A DNA stretch of 64,000 nucleotides, taken from assembly GCA_003971905.1 (NCBI GenBank), contig RSEE01000013.1, positions 620,001 through 684,000 of the forward strand, given 5' to 3'. The DNA is from Moniliella sp. 'wahieum' (taxonomy: Eukaryota; Basidiomycota; Moniliellomycetes; Moniliellales; Moniliellaceae). A model generated the notes under the pieces. The model had not been told where the DNA came from. It worked only from the letters and a program-made list of their open reading frames with translations, and did no database searches. Numbering within the stretch: the first letter of the stretch is position 1; each line of letters opens with the position of its first letter. The translations under genes were made by a program, and so were the position numbers. Positions 24,571 through 35,819 of the stretch are shown here, piece by piece.

Positions 24571-25392
24571 CGGTTTTGATGCTGGCTTTGTTTTTTTGGC
24601 TTGACTTTCTCTCCTTTCTACTAAGGAATCTACCGCTCCCCCTATTGCTCGCAATGGCCGTTGTTGTATGACAGGCAAATGACCTGGACCAGAATGCTGG
24701 ACACGTTGAAATGACGAGGGAAGGCGAGAAGGGCGAGAGGGTGGAGTGATGTAGTGGCACGGACACGCCACGATTACGCTATGCTATGACAGTGCCGCAG
24801 GGGTACTTCTCTGGTCCTAACACTCAACACCACCACCTTCATCACTCAACCATCACTCAACACTCGACATAAGTGGATGAGGAGGGTGGGCGGATGGGAT
24901 TCTGAGGTGCCCGGAACGGGATCTGAGTCGCTGAGCCTGCGCCGACAGCAGTCGTGGTTGTCACCTGGCTTCCCCCCGCGTCGGCTTCTCCCCACCGCGG
25001 CGTTCCTCGCCGGCGGTGCGCGGTGTGGCGTACTGGCAGTAGACCCAGTAGTAAGCCCTAAGCCCGGCGGGCGTAGCCGGCGTAGGCGCCTTGGATGGAT
25101 GGGGGCGCCGCCGCTCGCTTCCACTGCGTGGGGCCCAGGAGCCCAACAGCACCCGCACCGCGCCAGTATAGGTGGTGCGCCCGCGCGAGCACTTCTCACT
25201 GCCCCCGTGCCTTGCCCTGCCGTCGCCTGCGCCCCCCCGCCCCGGCCTGCTTCCACTTAAACCCCCCGCGGGCTTCCCTCCATCCACGACCCACCACCAC
25301 CACCACCGCTATTATCACCCCCACCGCCATCCGCATCACTTCGCACCCCCATACCCATACCCACCTACCCCACCCTCCTGCTACCCTAAACC
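24571..25392. other. Intergenic region upstream of beta-tubulin
   Basis: No supported gene. The last 180 bases are a C/A-rich pyrimidine-biased leader (CCACCACCACC, CCCATACCCATACCC at 25285-25370), typical of a strongly expressed gene's promoter and 5' UTR. Confidence 0.6.
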
Positions 25393-26807
25393 ATGCGCGA
25401 GATCGTTCACCTCCAGACTGGCCAGTGCGGAAACCAAGTCGGCACCAAGTTCTGGGAAGTCTCTCGGACGAGCACGGCATTGACTCGACTGGCAACTACA
25501 TCGGCAACAAACGACCTTCAGTTGGGCGGATCGATGTGTATTTGTACGTATCCCTACTCGCCTCTCCCTACGATCCTTGTGGTTAACGTACCCCCCCCCC
25601 CCCCACTGACCTTCCGCCCACGCCACACAACGAGGCGAGCAACTCCCGCTTTGTCCCCGTGCCGTCCTGGTCGACCTCGAGCCGGGCACGATGGATTCCA
25701 TTCGCTCTGGACCTATGGGCGGCCTTTTCCGTCGGACAACTTTGTCTTTGGTCAGTCAGGCGCTGGCAACAACTGGGCCAAGGGCCACTACACTGAGGGC
25801 GCTGAGCTGGTGGACTCGGTGCTTGATGTGGTGCGCAAGGAAGCAGAAGGGTGCGAATGCTCCAGGGCTTCCAGATCACCCACTCGCTCGGCGGTGGAAC
25901 GGGGTGGGTATGGCACCCTGCTCATCTCCAAGATCCGCGAGGAATTCCCCGCAGCATGATGGCCACTCTCCGTTCTTCCTCCCCCAAAGTGTCCGAACCG
26001 TGGTGGATAGCCCTACAACGCAACTCTCGGTGCACAGCTGGTGGAGACCGGACGAATCGTTCTGCATTGAACGAGGCGCTGTACGATATTTGTTCCGCAC
26101 GCTCAACTCAAGGCCCCCGGGTACGACGACCTGAACCACCTTGTGTCGCTTGTCATGTCCGGTATCACCACCTGCCTCCGCTTCCTGGGCAACTTAACTC
26201 GGACCTGCGCAAACTCGCGGTCAACATGGTCCCTTCCCCCGCCTTCACTTCTTTATGGTCGGATTTGCCCCACTCACTGCTCGGGCAGCCAGCAGTACCG
26301 TGCTGTGACCGGCCGGAGCTGACGCAGCAGATGTTTGAGAGCAGAACATGATGGCCGCTGCCGACCCGCGCCACGGCCGTTACCTTACAGTGGCTGCTTA
26401 CTTCCGTGGCAAGGTGTCAATGAAGGAAGTGGAGGATCAAATGCAAGCCACCCAAGCCAAGAATGCGGCGTACTTTGTCGAATGGATCCCGAACAATGTC
26501 CAGACCGCCCACTGCGACATCCCCCCCACGGGCACGAAGATGGGGTGACGTTTATTGGCAACTCGACGGCGATCCAGGACCTGTTTAAGCGCATTTCGGA
26601 ACAGTTCTCTGCCATGTTCCGCCGCAAGGCTTTCCTCCACTGGTACACCTCCGAAGGAATGGACGAACTCGAGTTCACCGAGGCCGAGTCCAACCTCCAG
26701 GACCTGGTGTCCGAGTACCAGCAGTACGCCGAGGCTGGCATCGACGTCGACGAGACGAAGAGTACTTGGAAGAGGAGGGCGAGTACGAGGCGGAGCCGGA
26801 GGCTTGA
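25393..26807 (+). CDS. Beta-tubulin
   Basis: Structural GTPase subunit of microtubules. The start [15 protein letters not shown] carries the autoregulatory MREI sequence. In order follow [14 protein letters not shown], an intron from about 25542 to about 25630, [48 protein letters not shown] (GTP-binding loop), [19 protein letters not shown] segments, [61 protein letters not shown] and [14 protein letters not shown]. The acidic tail ends EYEAEPEA at the TGA 26805-26807. At least eight frame jumps interrupt these segments, among them 25453-25470, 25525, 25655, 25730, 25850, 25905 and 26765. Yet amino acids between the jumps are family-perfect, so the gene is probably intact in the organism and the consensus faulty. 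Likely the only beta-tubulin here; a drug-target gene (benzimidazoles). Confidence 0.95.
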
Positions 26808-27063
26808 TTCCTTGTTTTGTGTTTTTCTCCTTTGCCCCCACCACACACCCAGTCCTTTGGCCTCACGGAAACAAAGATTGCTGCTGCTCCATTATCATTC
26901 TTCTCGGTAATGTTAGCGCAGAGTATAGGGCAATGTTAGGAGAAAGTCCGTCTGGATTTAGGCATGAACCATGAACGTCCCGTCCGCAAGGAGTTGCGGG
27001 CAGAAGTGATGCTCACAGCAGTAAACAGTAAACAGTAAATAGACTGTTGAATACGTTGAAAGT

Positions 27064-27260
27064 TGAGCCACTAGCCCGGTGGCTCGTGTGTTAGTGGCCA
27101 AAACAGTTTTCTCCCTGTTTTCCTTGTTCCGCAGCTCAGCCCCTGGTGGCGACTAGTACCTGTTTGATGTTCCTCTGTAGGTGTTTCTGGCTTGCAAAGG
27201 CTACCACCTCCACCAGTGCGATTGCATTGCCCTCGAGGACCATCAGGACTCCAGGTCTCA
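27064..27260 (+). repeat. LTR-like repeat, left copy
   Basis: This segment, TGAGCCAC...GGTCTCA, matches the reverse complement of 33886-34131 over most of its length. Shared words include GGTGGCTCGTGT, AGCCCCTGG, TTGATGTTCCTCTGTAGGTG, CCCTCGAGGACCATCAGG and ACTCCAGGTCTCA. Both copies start TG and end CA, as LTRs do. No clean target-site duplication is visible, so it is more likely part of a decayed element than a solo LTR. A gag-like remnant lies 1 kb downstream. Confidence 0.6.
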
Positions 27261-28343
27261 TCAGAGTTACAACTCTTCTCGCTCATTCAGTGAGCAACGG
27301 TCATCACCTCGCCGCGCTCCCCATCCCCATCCCCCCCCTCTCTCGTATTTCGTCAACGTGAGCGCCACTGCGAACGCTACCCCTCGGCCTTCAAACCTGG
27401 AGTGGGTCGACGAACAGCTTCCGTTTGCTTTTCCTACTGAAGGAATTACCTTCGAACGTGCTTCTCAACTGGCCAGGAACAGCTCGGCCAGTACCAAACC
27501 CTTTGCCATGTTCTTGAGGGGCAATAGCTTTGGTGGCCACCAAAGGCGACAGCGATGAACCTGGTTTTCAGAACCATCTACGACCTCTCTCAGCCCAGCT
27601 CTCATCCCTCGAACGGAAATCGTGAAAATGGCCGGTGATCATCCAAAGCGGGTCCCCAGCGTCTGGGCTTCCAGACGGCTGTCGCACGTCACTGAACGAA
27701 TTGCGTGGCACCTTCCGCGGTATTTTGCTGGATTTTCGCGATCCATCTTGGTTCTCCTCTTCTTCCCACAAACAATCCTCCGAACGGCTGAATCAGTGGA
27801 TCCTGTCCTAACTCCACGACAGGTCGTCTCACCTTTACCTGCCGTGGAAACGCTCCCTGCCGTCGCTGTTTCATCTTCTCCAATCGACGATGAGATCATA
27901 TCTTTGTTGACAAGGTTCAGCTCCATTATGTCTGCGGAGTGTCTCGTGGACGTGGCCCAGAATACGTGGGTGAAGTGGGCGTATCCCTGCCATGGCTGTT
28001 CTTGACAAGGCCGTTTCCGCAAAGCAATTTTGACTGAAGTTACTTCGTCTGGGTCTACACTGCCGTACCCAGCGCCACAGATCTGGAAAGGCCATCGATG
28101 ATCTCCAAGATTGATCGACTGTGGTCTCCGTTGGAGCCAGGTATTGCAATGATCATGCCGTTCGGGCATTTGGTGCGGTCCTTGGCGTCCAGGCTTATAC
28201 GGCCTTGTATCAACGCAATCGTGACAACGGGACAGACCCAAAGACTTTAACTGCTTTGTCCAATCTTACGACCGCCTTCACGACGTGGACAAGTTTAACC
28301 AGGACAATCTTTTTGGCCATGGATTGCCAGCATCTTAACCGCT

Positions 28344-28989
28344 ATGGAACTAGCTGTCAAGGGATCTCGGGAGATCATTGAATTGGGACCTGCCGGCGCA
28401 CACTATAAAGCTGGTCTAGACGGCAAATTGTTCGATATCCTTTATGCTCAGCTCCACCGTTCTGTCCATGAATCGCTTAGTGAGGCTAACATGCCTGCTC
28501 TTGCATCCTCACTCTTTGCCCTTCTGCGACAAAGATACGGCCACTCCTCACCCCAAGAGAAGCTTTCCACCATATTGGCACTTTTTCAATTGACAATGGG
28601 GTCACGGACTGGAGCTCAGTTTGTCGAACGACATCTTCAATTGGTCCACCGGTCAACTTGTTACTCACTCTCGCCCTGTGGATCCTGAGCTCCTCCGTCT
28701 GGCGGTAATCGTGGCAGTGGAAAAAGTGGATGCTGATCTCGCACGACGGGAAACATACGAGGACCTTTTGATGCTGGTTGCGGATCATGGCCCTGTGAGC
28801 CACAAATCGTCTCCGTCGAGCGCTTCAACGCGAGGGAGTGCTCCACACGGTGGGGCGTCTCGAAGGGGAGATTCTCTCGCGTGGCTACCACCTCTTCTGG
28901 CGGTGGCAGTATCTCTCGCGGTACCAACAGCAGCTAAGCCGGAAGTACCGCCGGGGTTGACCTGGAAGTACCGTCACCTCTTCTACTGA
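28344..28989 (+). pseudogene. Gag-like remnant of an LTR retrotransposon
   Basis: Two overlapping frames together resemble the Gag part of fungal LTR (copia-type) polyproteins. The first has LFDILYAQLHRSVHESLSEA and ILALFQLTMGSRTGAQFVER; the second has RLAVIVAVEKVDADLARRET and YEDLLMLVADHGPVSHK, then a basic Ser-rich tail. The frame shifts near 28640 and there are no protease, integrase, reverse-transcriptase or RNase H motifs downstream before the solo LTR at 29344. Preceding pieces (27361-28340) have Gag-like composition, broken by stops. Base composition is less GC-rich than in host genes. The assignment rests on domain order and composition only. Confidence 0.5.
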
Positions 28990-29343
28990 CCCTCGCGGGA
29001 CTGCCCTTTGGGCTGCCAGTAACTTGGTTCTCACCCAAGTCATCGCCGGCTGCAGCATCTTTTCTGGTGAGTGAACCGGTGTTTTGCTTTTCGTTCCCAC
29101 GCGTACCCCCCATCGGATGTTTCTGTCAAATCCCCATTCTCGGTTGCGGGCGCTACGACGTCTACACTTCCGTCTTCCCCGTCTCGTGACTAGGACTGCG
29201 CGGGAAGTACTTCGGCAGCCATCCTCCCTGAGCAACATGATTCGGGCGCGTGTCCGCCTGTCTTCAAAGATAAGAACATATTTACTTTACTCCATCCTAT
29301 AGTCATGCTTTTCTATAGTCCTTACAGATAGAAGGGTCGTACA

Positions 29344-29807
29344 TGTAACGGTGTGGCCTCCCGGGCGATGACAACCTCGCCCGACGGGGGCACAAAGGGG
29401 AGCCTGCCCTCTGGCTCGTCAGGCAAGGGGACCAGTCATAGGCCCGAAGCACGAGCTTCGTACCCAAGAGGCGTCCTCCCCTCTGCCTTCCTAGCGATAG
29501 CGTTCCTAAGCTGAGTCCTGGAGAAGGCGGCGCTGAGGGTGGACGTAGGACAAGACAATTGGTCGCTTGCCTCCATGCATTCTTAGTACAGAGCGGGTCT
29601 TTATATAGGCAGGCAAAGGCCCGCAAGTCGTACAATAGGCAAGCGGCCTGACTGTGGTCTGTTGGAGACCACGCGGCTGATGGCTCCCGCCGATCTGCAC
29701 GCGCGGAACATCGGCGATCGAACTGATTAGAAGCCAAGAGCGAACGATAAGCAGCGGCGGCGCCAACGGAAAATTTCCGGTGGCTGTGCTGCGCATCGCC
29801 CCTGACA
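29344..29807 (+). mobile_element. Solo LTR with 5-bp target-site duplication
   Basis: A 464-bp segment begins TGTAACGG and ends CCTGACA, with TG...CA termini. It is flanked by the identical pentamer GTACA at 29339-29343 and 29808-29812. It includes a TATA-like TTTATATAGG near 29600, as in the U3/R part of an LTR, which suggests plus orientation. Size, termini and duplication are those of a solo LTR left by recombination between the two LTRs of a full element. A minus-strand ORF that covers it is coincidental. Confidence 0.85.
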
Positions 29808-29812
29808 GTACA

Positions 29813-32800
29813 AGCCAATAGCGCTGTCTCTCTCTATATCCATACCGGCACCGGTCCTCCCATATCTCTAACCCCTTCATTTGTGGTTCTTTTCCTTATA
29901 ATCTGGGGTAAGTGGGTACCAACTCTGTGGATGGCCGCGGAATCGAGAGTGTGGTGGGACAAGTCATACTATATCTGTGCCGCAAAGATGACATGCCCCG
30001 CCTTGTTACGGACGCAATCTACAAATGTTTCTTGAACCCCTTCCCCTCTCTGTATCACCTCCCGAAAGTGCCCATTCATTGGACCCTCTACCGTTTTGGA
30101 CAAGGTCCACCGAATCCATGAGCAGGGAACCATATTTCGCTTGACGGCAGCTTCCGCCGGCACTTAACAGAGCTTCCCTGTCTTTAACCCATCTCGTGTT
30201 TTTCTTCAAGACGACCGTTCGACCCCACTAGCATAACTGCATTACTGCTCTGTCTTTTCGAAGACAAGATGTTCTATTCTGTTGAGGATGATTTCACGGC
30301 TACCACCAAGCTCCTCACCATCGGGACCACGCAGGCGCCCATTTGTTCTTCAATGTCGTGATATACAAACAGCTCGCCATGTCAGCAGTCTCGCCCACTA
30401 GTGCTTTGTTCTCGTTCGTCAAATTGGTCGCATATTGCATCGGTCATGATGGCCAGTCGCATTCATGGGGTGTTTCATTTACAAGAATGCTCTCTTCAAC
30501 AACACCTCTCAAGAGTAGTATTCACCCCCCTGTTCGCATGGCCCCGTTGCACTCGGGTACACCAAGGAAATATAGTTATGTATATTGCCCAAGTTCATTT
30601 ATCCAGAAACTATCATCATATGGTGATGTTTCAGCTACCATTAATAGACACTGAACCAAGCGAATCCAACTAACTGCAATATTCAGTTATATGAGTAAGA
30701 AAAGGCTTGCAATGTCCTTTCAAATGTCGCCCGCGCAGTGGTAGCTTGGGTGAAGACAAAACCAATAATTTCGCGGGTTGAAGCATGCATAAAACAGACA
30801 CAAGGTTGTGGTGACACAAGAACTGACAGATGGGTAGCACCTACAATAAGATATGAATTCGTAACCTACCAACCCAAGCCTTCGTCAGAGAGAGATCGCT
30901 CTGTGTTTGAATTGGCGGCATCCGCATTCTTTTAGATATAACTGGGAGTACGGGACAATTCGGCGGGTACCCAGCCTATCTTCCCCGCTCTGTTTCTTTA
31001 ATGAACTTTCAGTATTACCAATGGGTCGGGAACACAGGTCAATCGCATCAGCGTAAAAATAGCTTACTTCAAAAGTGATAACGGCAAAGGAACCACAAAC
31101 ATATGCCTGAGCGGATTGAGGAGAGGGGCCACCAGAATAGGGGCGCATAAATTCTTACGTGGGGGTGATACTTGTTAAAGCGCGAGAGACGTTGTAAGAG
31201 GAACAAAAACATTGACTTTCAGACTCATATCCGTCGCCGGATCATTGTTAATTCTACGTTACGACCGTATACATGATAAAACAATGATACATTCGATGCA
31301 ACGCAATACATTAGCTGCAAAGCGAATCTGGCTCAGGACGTTATATTAGTAGACCTAGCCTGATTTCTAATTTATAATTGAATACCACTTGTAACTTAAC
31401 TGCACTTCATTACCCAACTGCCGCGCGTACAACCAAGAGATGATGATCTATGGCCAAGTGTGGCCAGCTTATAAGAGGGGATGGTGAATAGTGGAATGCG
31501 AAAAGGGCTCAAGCGACGATCACATTACGAACTTGATTGAATAATCGGAAGCACCCACCCCAGATCCTTGAAGCCTCCCCAAACAATCCATAATATTTTG
31601 ATTTACAGCTGGAAGGGAAAGCAGCTAAATCGCGTCTTGGAAAGCAGCCCTGATCCTGGCGATACCATTAAGATTTCTATATACTACCAGGTCCTCAGGT
31701 GTGTTATGTAGCACCTTGTGTTCGTTTGTACATCGGCCAATGGCTGGGAATAACTGCTACGAGAATTTCCTCCATTCCTTTCAGGCTTCGTATTCTTCAG
31801 CCAAAGTCCACGTCCTCATGAAAAAACTCACCAAATGGAGTGGAGTAAAATGAAACCAAAGTAGTATGTGACCTGGCCGAAATGCACCAGCAAGCGTCTG
31901 CCGATTTGATGGCCCCCAACATCGATGAGAAAAATTTATCCGCATGTGCAGTGGCTTGTGGGATCCGCAAAAAAGTCACTGTGACGCCACAAACACTACA
32001 CAGCCTTAAGGGCTATCTCCCTTCCAATGATCGCGGAGCAATTGCAAGTGTCATTGAGAAAAAAATCCGAATTGGGACTTCGCCCATGGCTACTACAAGA
32101 CCATGATTTAAGGCGATCTCCCTTGGAGCTGGGCATTCCGGCTGTGGTTGATCGAGCTTGAACACTGTTGGCCTGAGGTAGAGTCGAGGTGAGTTCACTT
32201 AATCGGGAAGGTCGTGTATGGATCGGCAACTAAGACTAGCCTGTGGGTTAATCGATAATCCCTGTTGGATGACTGAGAAGATGACGCAGAGGTGTCGACA
32301 GGGTGGACAGAACACAACTCAACAATCTCTTAATCGCAGCGGGATCGGTATGGATGAGACGTGACTGAAATTTCGACCGGGCAAGATATGTCCGCGGTCG
32401 AGTGGAAACAACTTGAGGGCTACAACAGGTCTGTGGGGCCGATGGCAACATGCGGGGAGGAGCATGCGCGTCACCAGTTAACTCAAGAAGAGAGAGATTG
32501 GGAAAAGGATGTTGACACAAACATCTGAAGAACCAAATGATCCGCTATAGTGGGATAACACGGAAGTATTCATAAGTACACACTGTGTGGGATCTACGAA
32601 ACGAACATATAGCCGCAACGCAACTCAAGAAAGGGTATAAAGGAGTGAAGTCAGGAGCCCTGAGATATTATGAGTTCGGCTCAAGCGCTGGGAAAGTTCT
32701 CAACACTTAGATCCAACTAGGGAACCTTTCACTAGTTGATCTGTGCTCCTTTATAGAGCTTTTTGCCTTTGTTCTTCCTCATTCTACTACACGTGTATAT

Positions 32801-33885
32801 TGTTTCCTTAACGTTCCTGTCTGTATAGCCTTTGTTATACTATGTTCTTCAAGTCCCCAGCGGGTCATTGTGTAACAACATCTCATTACGAATCCATCCT
32901 TAACCGGGCCACCAGGCAACACCAGTGTTACTCCCTAATTCACCAAGAGTCCCGCCGACCTGCTCTAGCAGCCACCTCTTCGTCTTCTCGAATTCCTTCG
33001 ACAATAAGGTATCTGCTTCACCGTCAATCTCCCTCCAGCTTTCAGTGTCCGCTATACGTATCCCACTGGGTCCTACAAGAGTTGAGTTGTTCTGTGACAG
33101 GACCTGTCCGACTGAGTGTCTTTGTCTACATCAACCTTCCGGCCGACCTTTCATGGTCCTTCTAGTACGTCAAGATGAACGCCGCCAGTCCTGCTTGTTC
33201 CGGAGCATAGTATGTGACCTTTTGCCGCGCGAGCAGACGCCCAATTGAGATGCCTCACTTATCTTGCTCCGTTCGAATCCGTCACTAGCGTTCAAGCTCG
33301 ATACCGCCAGTACTAAATGGTCTCTCCTCCTCCAACTGAGAAAGCAAAATCGTGGGTTGGGTTCCAGTTCGGAGCCCGCGCCCATGCAGGGTAGAGTCTC
33401 CGAGACCTCTCGCAGTGAAGAACAAAAAAGGGAATATATGAGAGGAAAGTACCTTTTTTGGTGAAAATAAAACGCACTTAGTTGATTTGTCACGGGCTGC
33501 GGCGGACTCGAGATGGCCCGACCCGAGCTAAGGCCTACCTGCTCCACACATGCCCACTGTAGAGCGTGCTCCGCAGGCCAACCAAGTGTGACGGTTGACT
33601 AAATGAAGTACCGTGGCTCGAAGGGCCATGCTCCGCGCGGCAATAGTCGCCCCCCGGCTAGTCTAGAAACAATAGTCCCCAGATCCGGACGTTCAGCATT
33701 GACGTTCACCACATTCACCCCAAAGCTGATGCACTCCCTTGCTTATAATTGCGTCCATGCTACGCGACTAAAGTAAAAATAAAGTAGGGACCAAAGACAC
33801 AACGCACATGTGCCGGTCAGTGACCCTGGCGATTCACCACTTAAAAGGGGAGCTCTGAAATTGTATAACTTATAAATGAAATCGA
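29813..33885. other. AT-richer island without recognisable genes
   Basis: Base composition here is clearly lower in GC than in the flanking gene-dense DNA, and the ORFs are short, scattered over both strands and without motifs. Stretches at 31150-31800 and 32500-32860 are the most AT-rich. Around 32640-32770 there are TATAAAGG and TTTATAGAG sequences that could be LTR promoter relics, but no termini or duplications can be fixed. The whole segment is best read as decayed retroelement or other repeat DNA. Confidence 0.55.
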
Positions 33886-34131
33886 TGAGACCTGGAGTCC
33901 TGAAGCCTGATGGTCCTCGAGGGTGAGGTAACTTCACACTGGTGGTGGCGGTGGTCTAAGCCGACCAGCACCACCTACAGAGGAACATCAAGCAGCTATA
34001 GTTGCCGCCAGGGGCTAAGTTGCGGCACAAGGAAAACGAGAGAAAACGACAGAACTCTTATAGGCACGGCTGTTGAGGAGGAACTGAAGGGGCGTTGGCC
34101 AATAAAACACGAGCCACCCGGTGGCTAAACA
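33886..34131 (-). repeat. LTR-like repeat, right copy in inverted orientation
   Basis: Reading on the minus strand it starts TGTTTAGCCACCGGGTGG and ends ACTCCAGGTCTCA. It is similar to the left copy at 27064-27260, with a roughly 45-base insertion (about 34040-34090) and some substitutions. Flanking pentamers do not match, so no target duplication supports a simple insertion. AGCCACCGGGTGGCT at its outer end is itself a perfect hairpin. Confidence 0.6.
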
Positions 34132-34429
34132 GGCTCGATCCAGATTGCACACATCGAAAAGGGAACAAGCTCCGTCCAGACGAGAGCCATCCTGTTCTTG
34201 ACATATATGGTAGACACAACGGCCTAGACCAAAAGGAGGGGGGGATGGAGTGTGGGGGTTCGGCCGGGCCCGCCCACCCTTGTTCTTGTCGCGACGTTCC
34301 ATTGACAGCCGCAGCCAAGGGGACATATGATGGGATCATATGGGTGCGAAAGTAGGCGAATAAGAGCATTGCTGTTGGACTTGGAGTTGGGATGAAAAAG
34401 GAGCAGAGCCATTGTGATCACCGTGTAAC

Positions 34430-34516
34430 GGTTCCATATTGTAGTTGGTTAGCAAGTAGGATTCTGATTCACTTAGATTACCTTCCTGAAACCTGGGTTC
34501 GAATCCCAGTGGGACC
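34430..34516 (+). tRNA. tRNA-Gln (anticodon CTG) with intron
   Basis: Acceptor GGTTCCA pairs with TGGGACC (one T-G wobble). The anticodon arm reads AGGA-TTCTGAT, and its stem closes with TCCT after a 16-base intron inserted right after position 37. The T arm CTGGG-TTCGAAT-CCCAG is perfect. Mature length is about 71 bases. A T7 run directly after the gene (34517-34523) is a good RNA polymerase III terminator. It lies at the edge of the AT-richer island, close to the inverted LTR-like repeat; LTR elements often insert near tRNA genes. Confidence 0.9.
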
Positions 34517-34523
34517 TTTTTTT
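34517..34523 (+). terminator. RNA polymerase III terminator of tRNA-Gln
   Basis: Seven consecutive T residues immediately follow the last acceptor-stem base of the tRNA gene. Confidence 0.85.
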
Positions 34524-35123
34524 GCTGTCCATGCCTTGTTCCCCATGTTCCCCCTGTTATCGACACGTTGAGCTCAGTGTGTAACATGCAACGCGCAAAA
34601 GGAGCGACGGCGAATGTGGATTTAAGAGAGCCCTCCTGCACCGCTATAGAATGACTGATGACTCGATGACTATAGTGATCGTGAAGCTTGATCAAGCTAA
34701 GAGAGTGTTTTTCTTTTACTTTTGATTGGCTTCTTTTGCTGCGCCACAGCTACGCCCACCACGCACCCCCACAAAAACCTGTGTGGGTGGACTCGCCCCG
34801 CTCGCTAGTGCAGCCATCAGCGCATCAGCTACATTTAACGTTCAACTTCGTAGCTTCAAAAGGCGCGGGCACACTCTTAAAGCATCTCTTCGCCCGCCTC
34901 TACCCCTTTCCCCTCCTTCCTTCTCTTCGTTCATACCTTTTCGCATCCCCGGCCACCCGCGCAAGGCGGGAAAAAGAGCCGACGTGCAAATGCGTATTCT
35001 CCGAACGCAGTCCACCGTGCTGCCACGGCGCTCGCCGCCGCCACAGCACCTCCCTCGGTAAGCCTCCTGGACACGGATGACGATACGTCGACAGAGGGAT
35101 CTCTCTTACTTTGGTCAATCGCC

Positions 35124-35819
35124 TTGATGCTGCACACGAACCTTCCTTTCAAGACACGTTCCTACAGGAGAATGCCTCCTACCGTGCAGATCAGGAAGAA
35201 ACACATCTTGCACACCCTCAAGACCAACCGCAGGTGGACCCACTCGCCACTCCGTCCTCACTGCGTCTTGCCTCCCCTCCTCGGCCCCGATCTCTTCGTC
35301 GCTGCACTCTTTTCCCCGTTCATGCTGGTGTACATTTGGCCGGCGACACCCATCTGGTTGATCGAAACGTTTCCCGCCCCCAGCCCACTTCTACTTCCAT
35401 TACACCATTCATCTCTTCACACCCCCGCCAGCGCCATTACCATCTGCACCAAATCCAGCCCCCGTTTTGGATTCTGTTGGCGCACTATGTAACGTGCGGG
35501 ATGTTCCCTGTGCACTACGACCGCATCGCCCTGTCGGACACTGATTCGAACGGGGAGGACGGAGAGGCGACTCATCGCGGGTAAGAAGCGACGATGGGGA
35601 CGAGAGTGGGACATCAGTGTCGTCGTGGCACCAGGTACCAGCACCTATCCCGCTGATGGACGTGGTGCGGGCGCCTTCTTCCCCGCCTACGGCGCTCCCT
35701 GTTACGGGTGAGGGGAGCGAACTGGAACTGGACCCACCTCTTCTCGGGCGGAGCCAAGCAGAGGGATGGCAGACCTGGTTGCAGATGGTATGGACGATGC
35801 ACGGGTGGTTAACGAACAA
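35124..35819 (+). CDS. Possible unrecognised membrane-protein gene
   Basis: Three pieces in different frames look coding rather than random. The first is a basic segment, MPPTVQIRKKHILHTLKTNR. The second is a hydrophobic stretch around LFVAALFSPFMLVYIW (35300-35345) followed by TPIWLIETFP, then FWILLAHYVTCGMFPVHYDR. The third is an acidic part, SDTDSNGEDGE, with a proline-rich tail and ELELDPPLLGRS. Alternating hydrophobic segments and a charged tail suggest a small membrane protein, but no family is recognised and the frame changes could be introns or errors. ORFs further down (35820-36480, Ser/Thr-rich) may belong to the same gene. Bases 36481-37821 hold only a TTCCCA repeat (36744-36775) and purine-rich DNA. 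Confidence 0.25.

Noticed and set aside
25393..26807. Beta-tubulin as a pseudogene
   Set aside because: Frame jumps are many but residues between them are unchanged, and the same type of jump hits other essential genes; consensus error fits better.
29303..29880. Minus-strand ORFs of 124-171 residues
   Set aside because: They lie across the solo LTR and its flanks, so they are LTR sequence read as protein.
32510..32875. Second solo LTR (TGTTGACACA...GTGTAACA)
   Set aside because: TG...CA-like ends and TATA words are present but flanking pentamers do not match, so termini cannot be fixed.
33262..33285. GTTCGAATCC as a tRNA B box
   Set aside because: Flanking bases give no 5-bp T stem and no cloverleaf.
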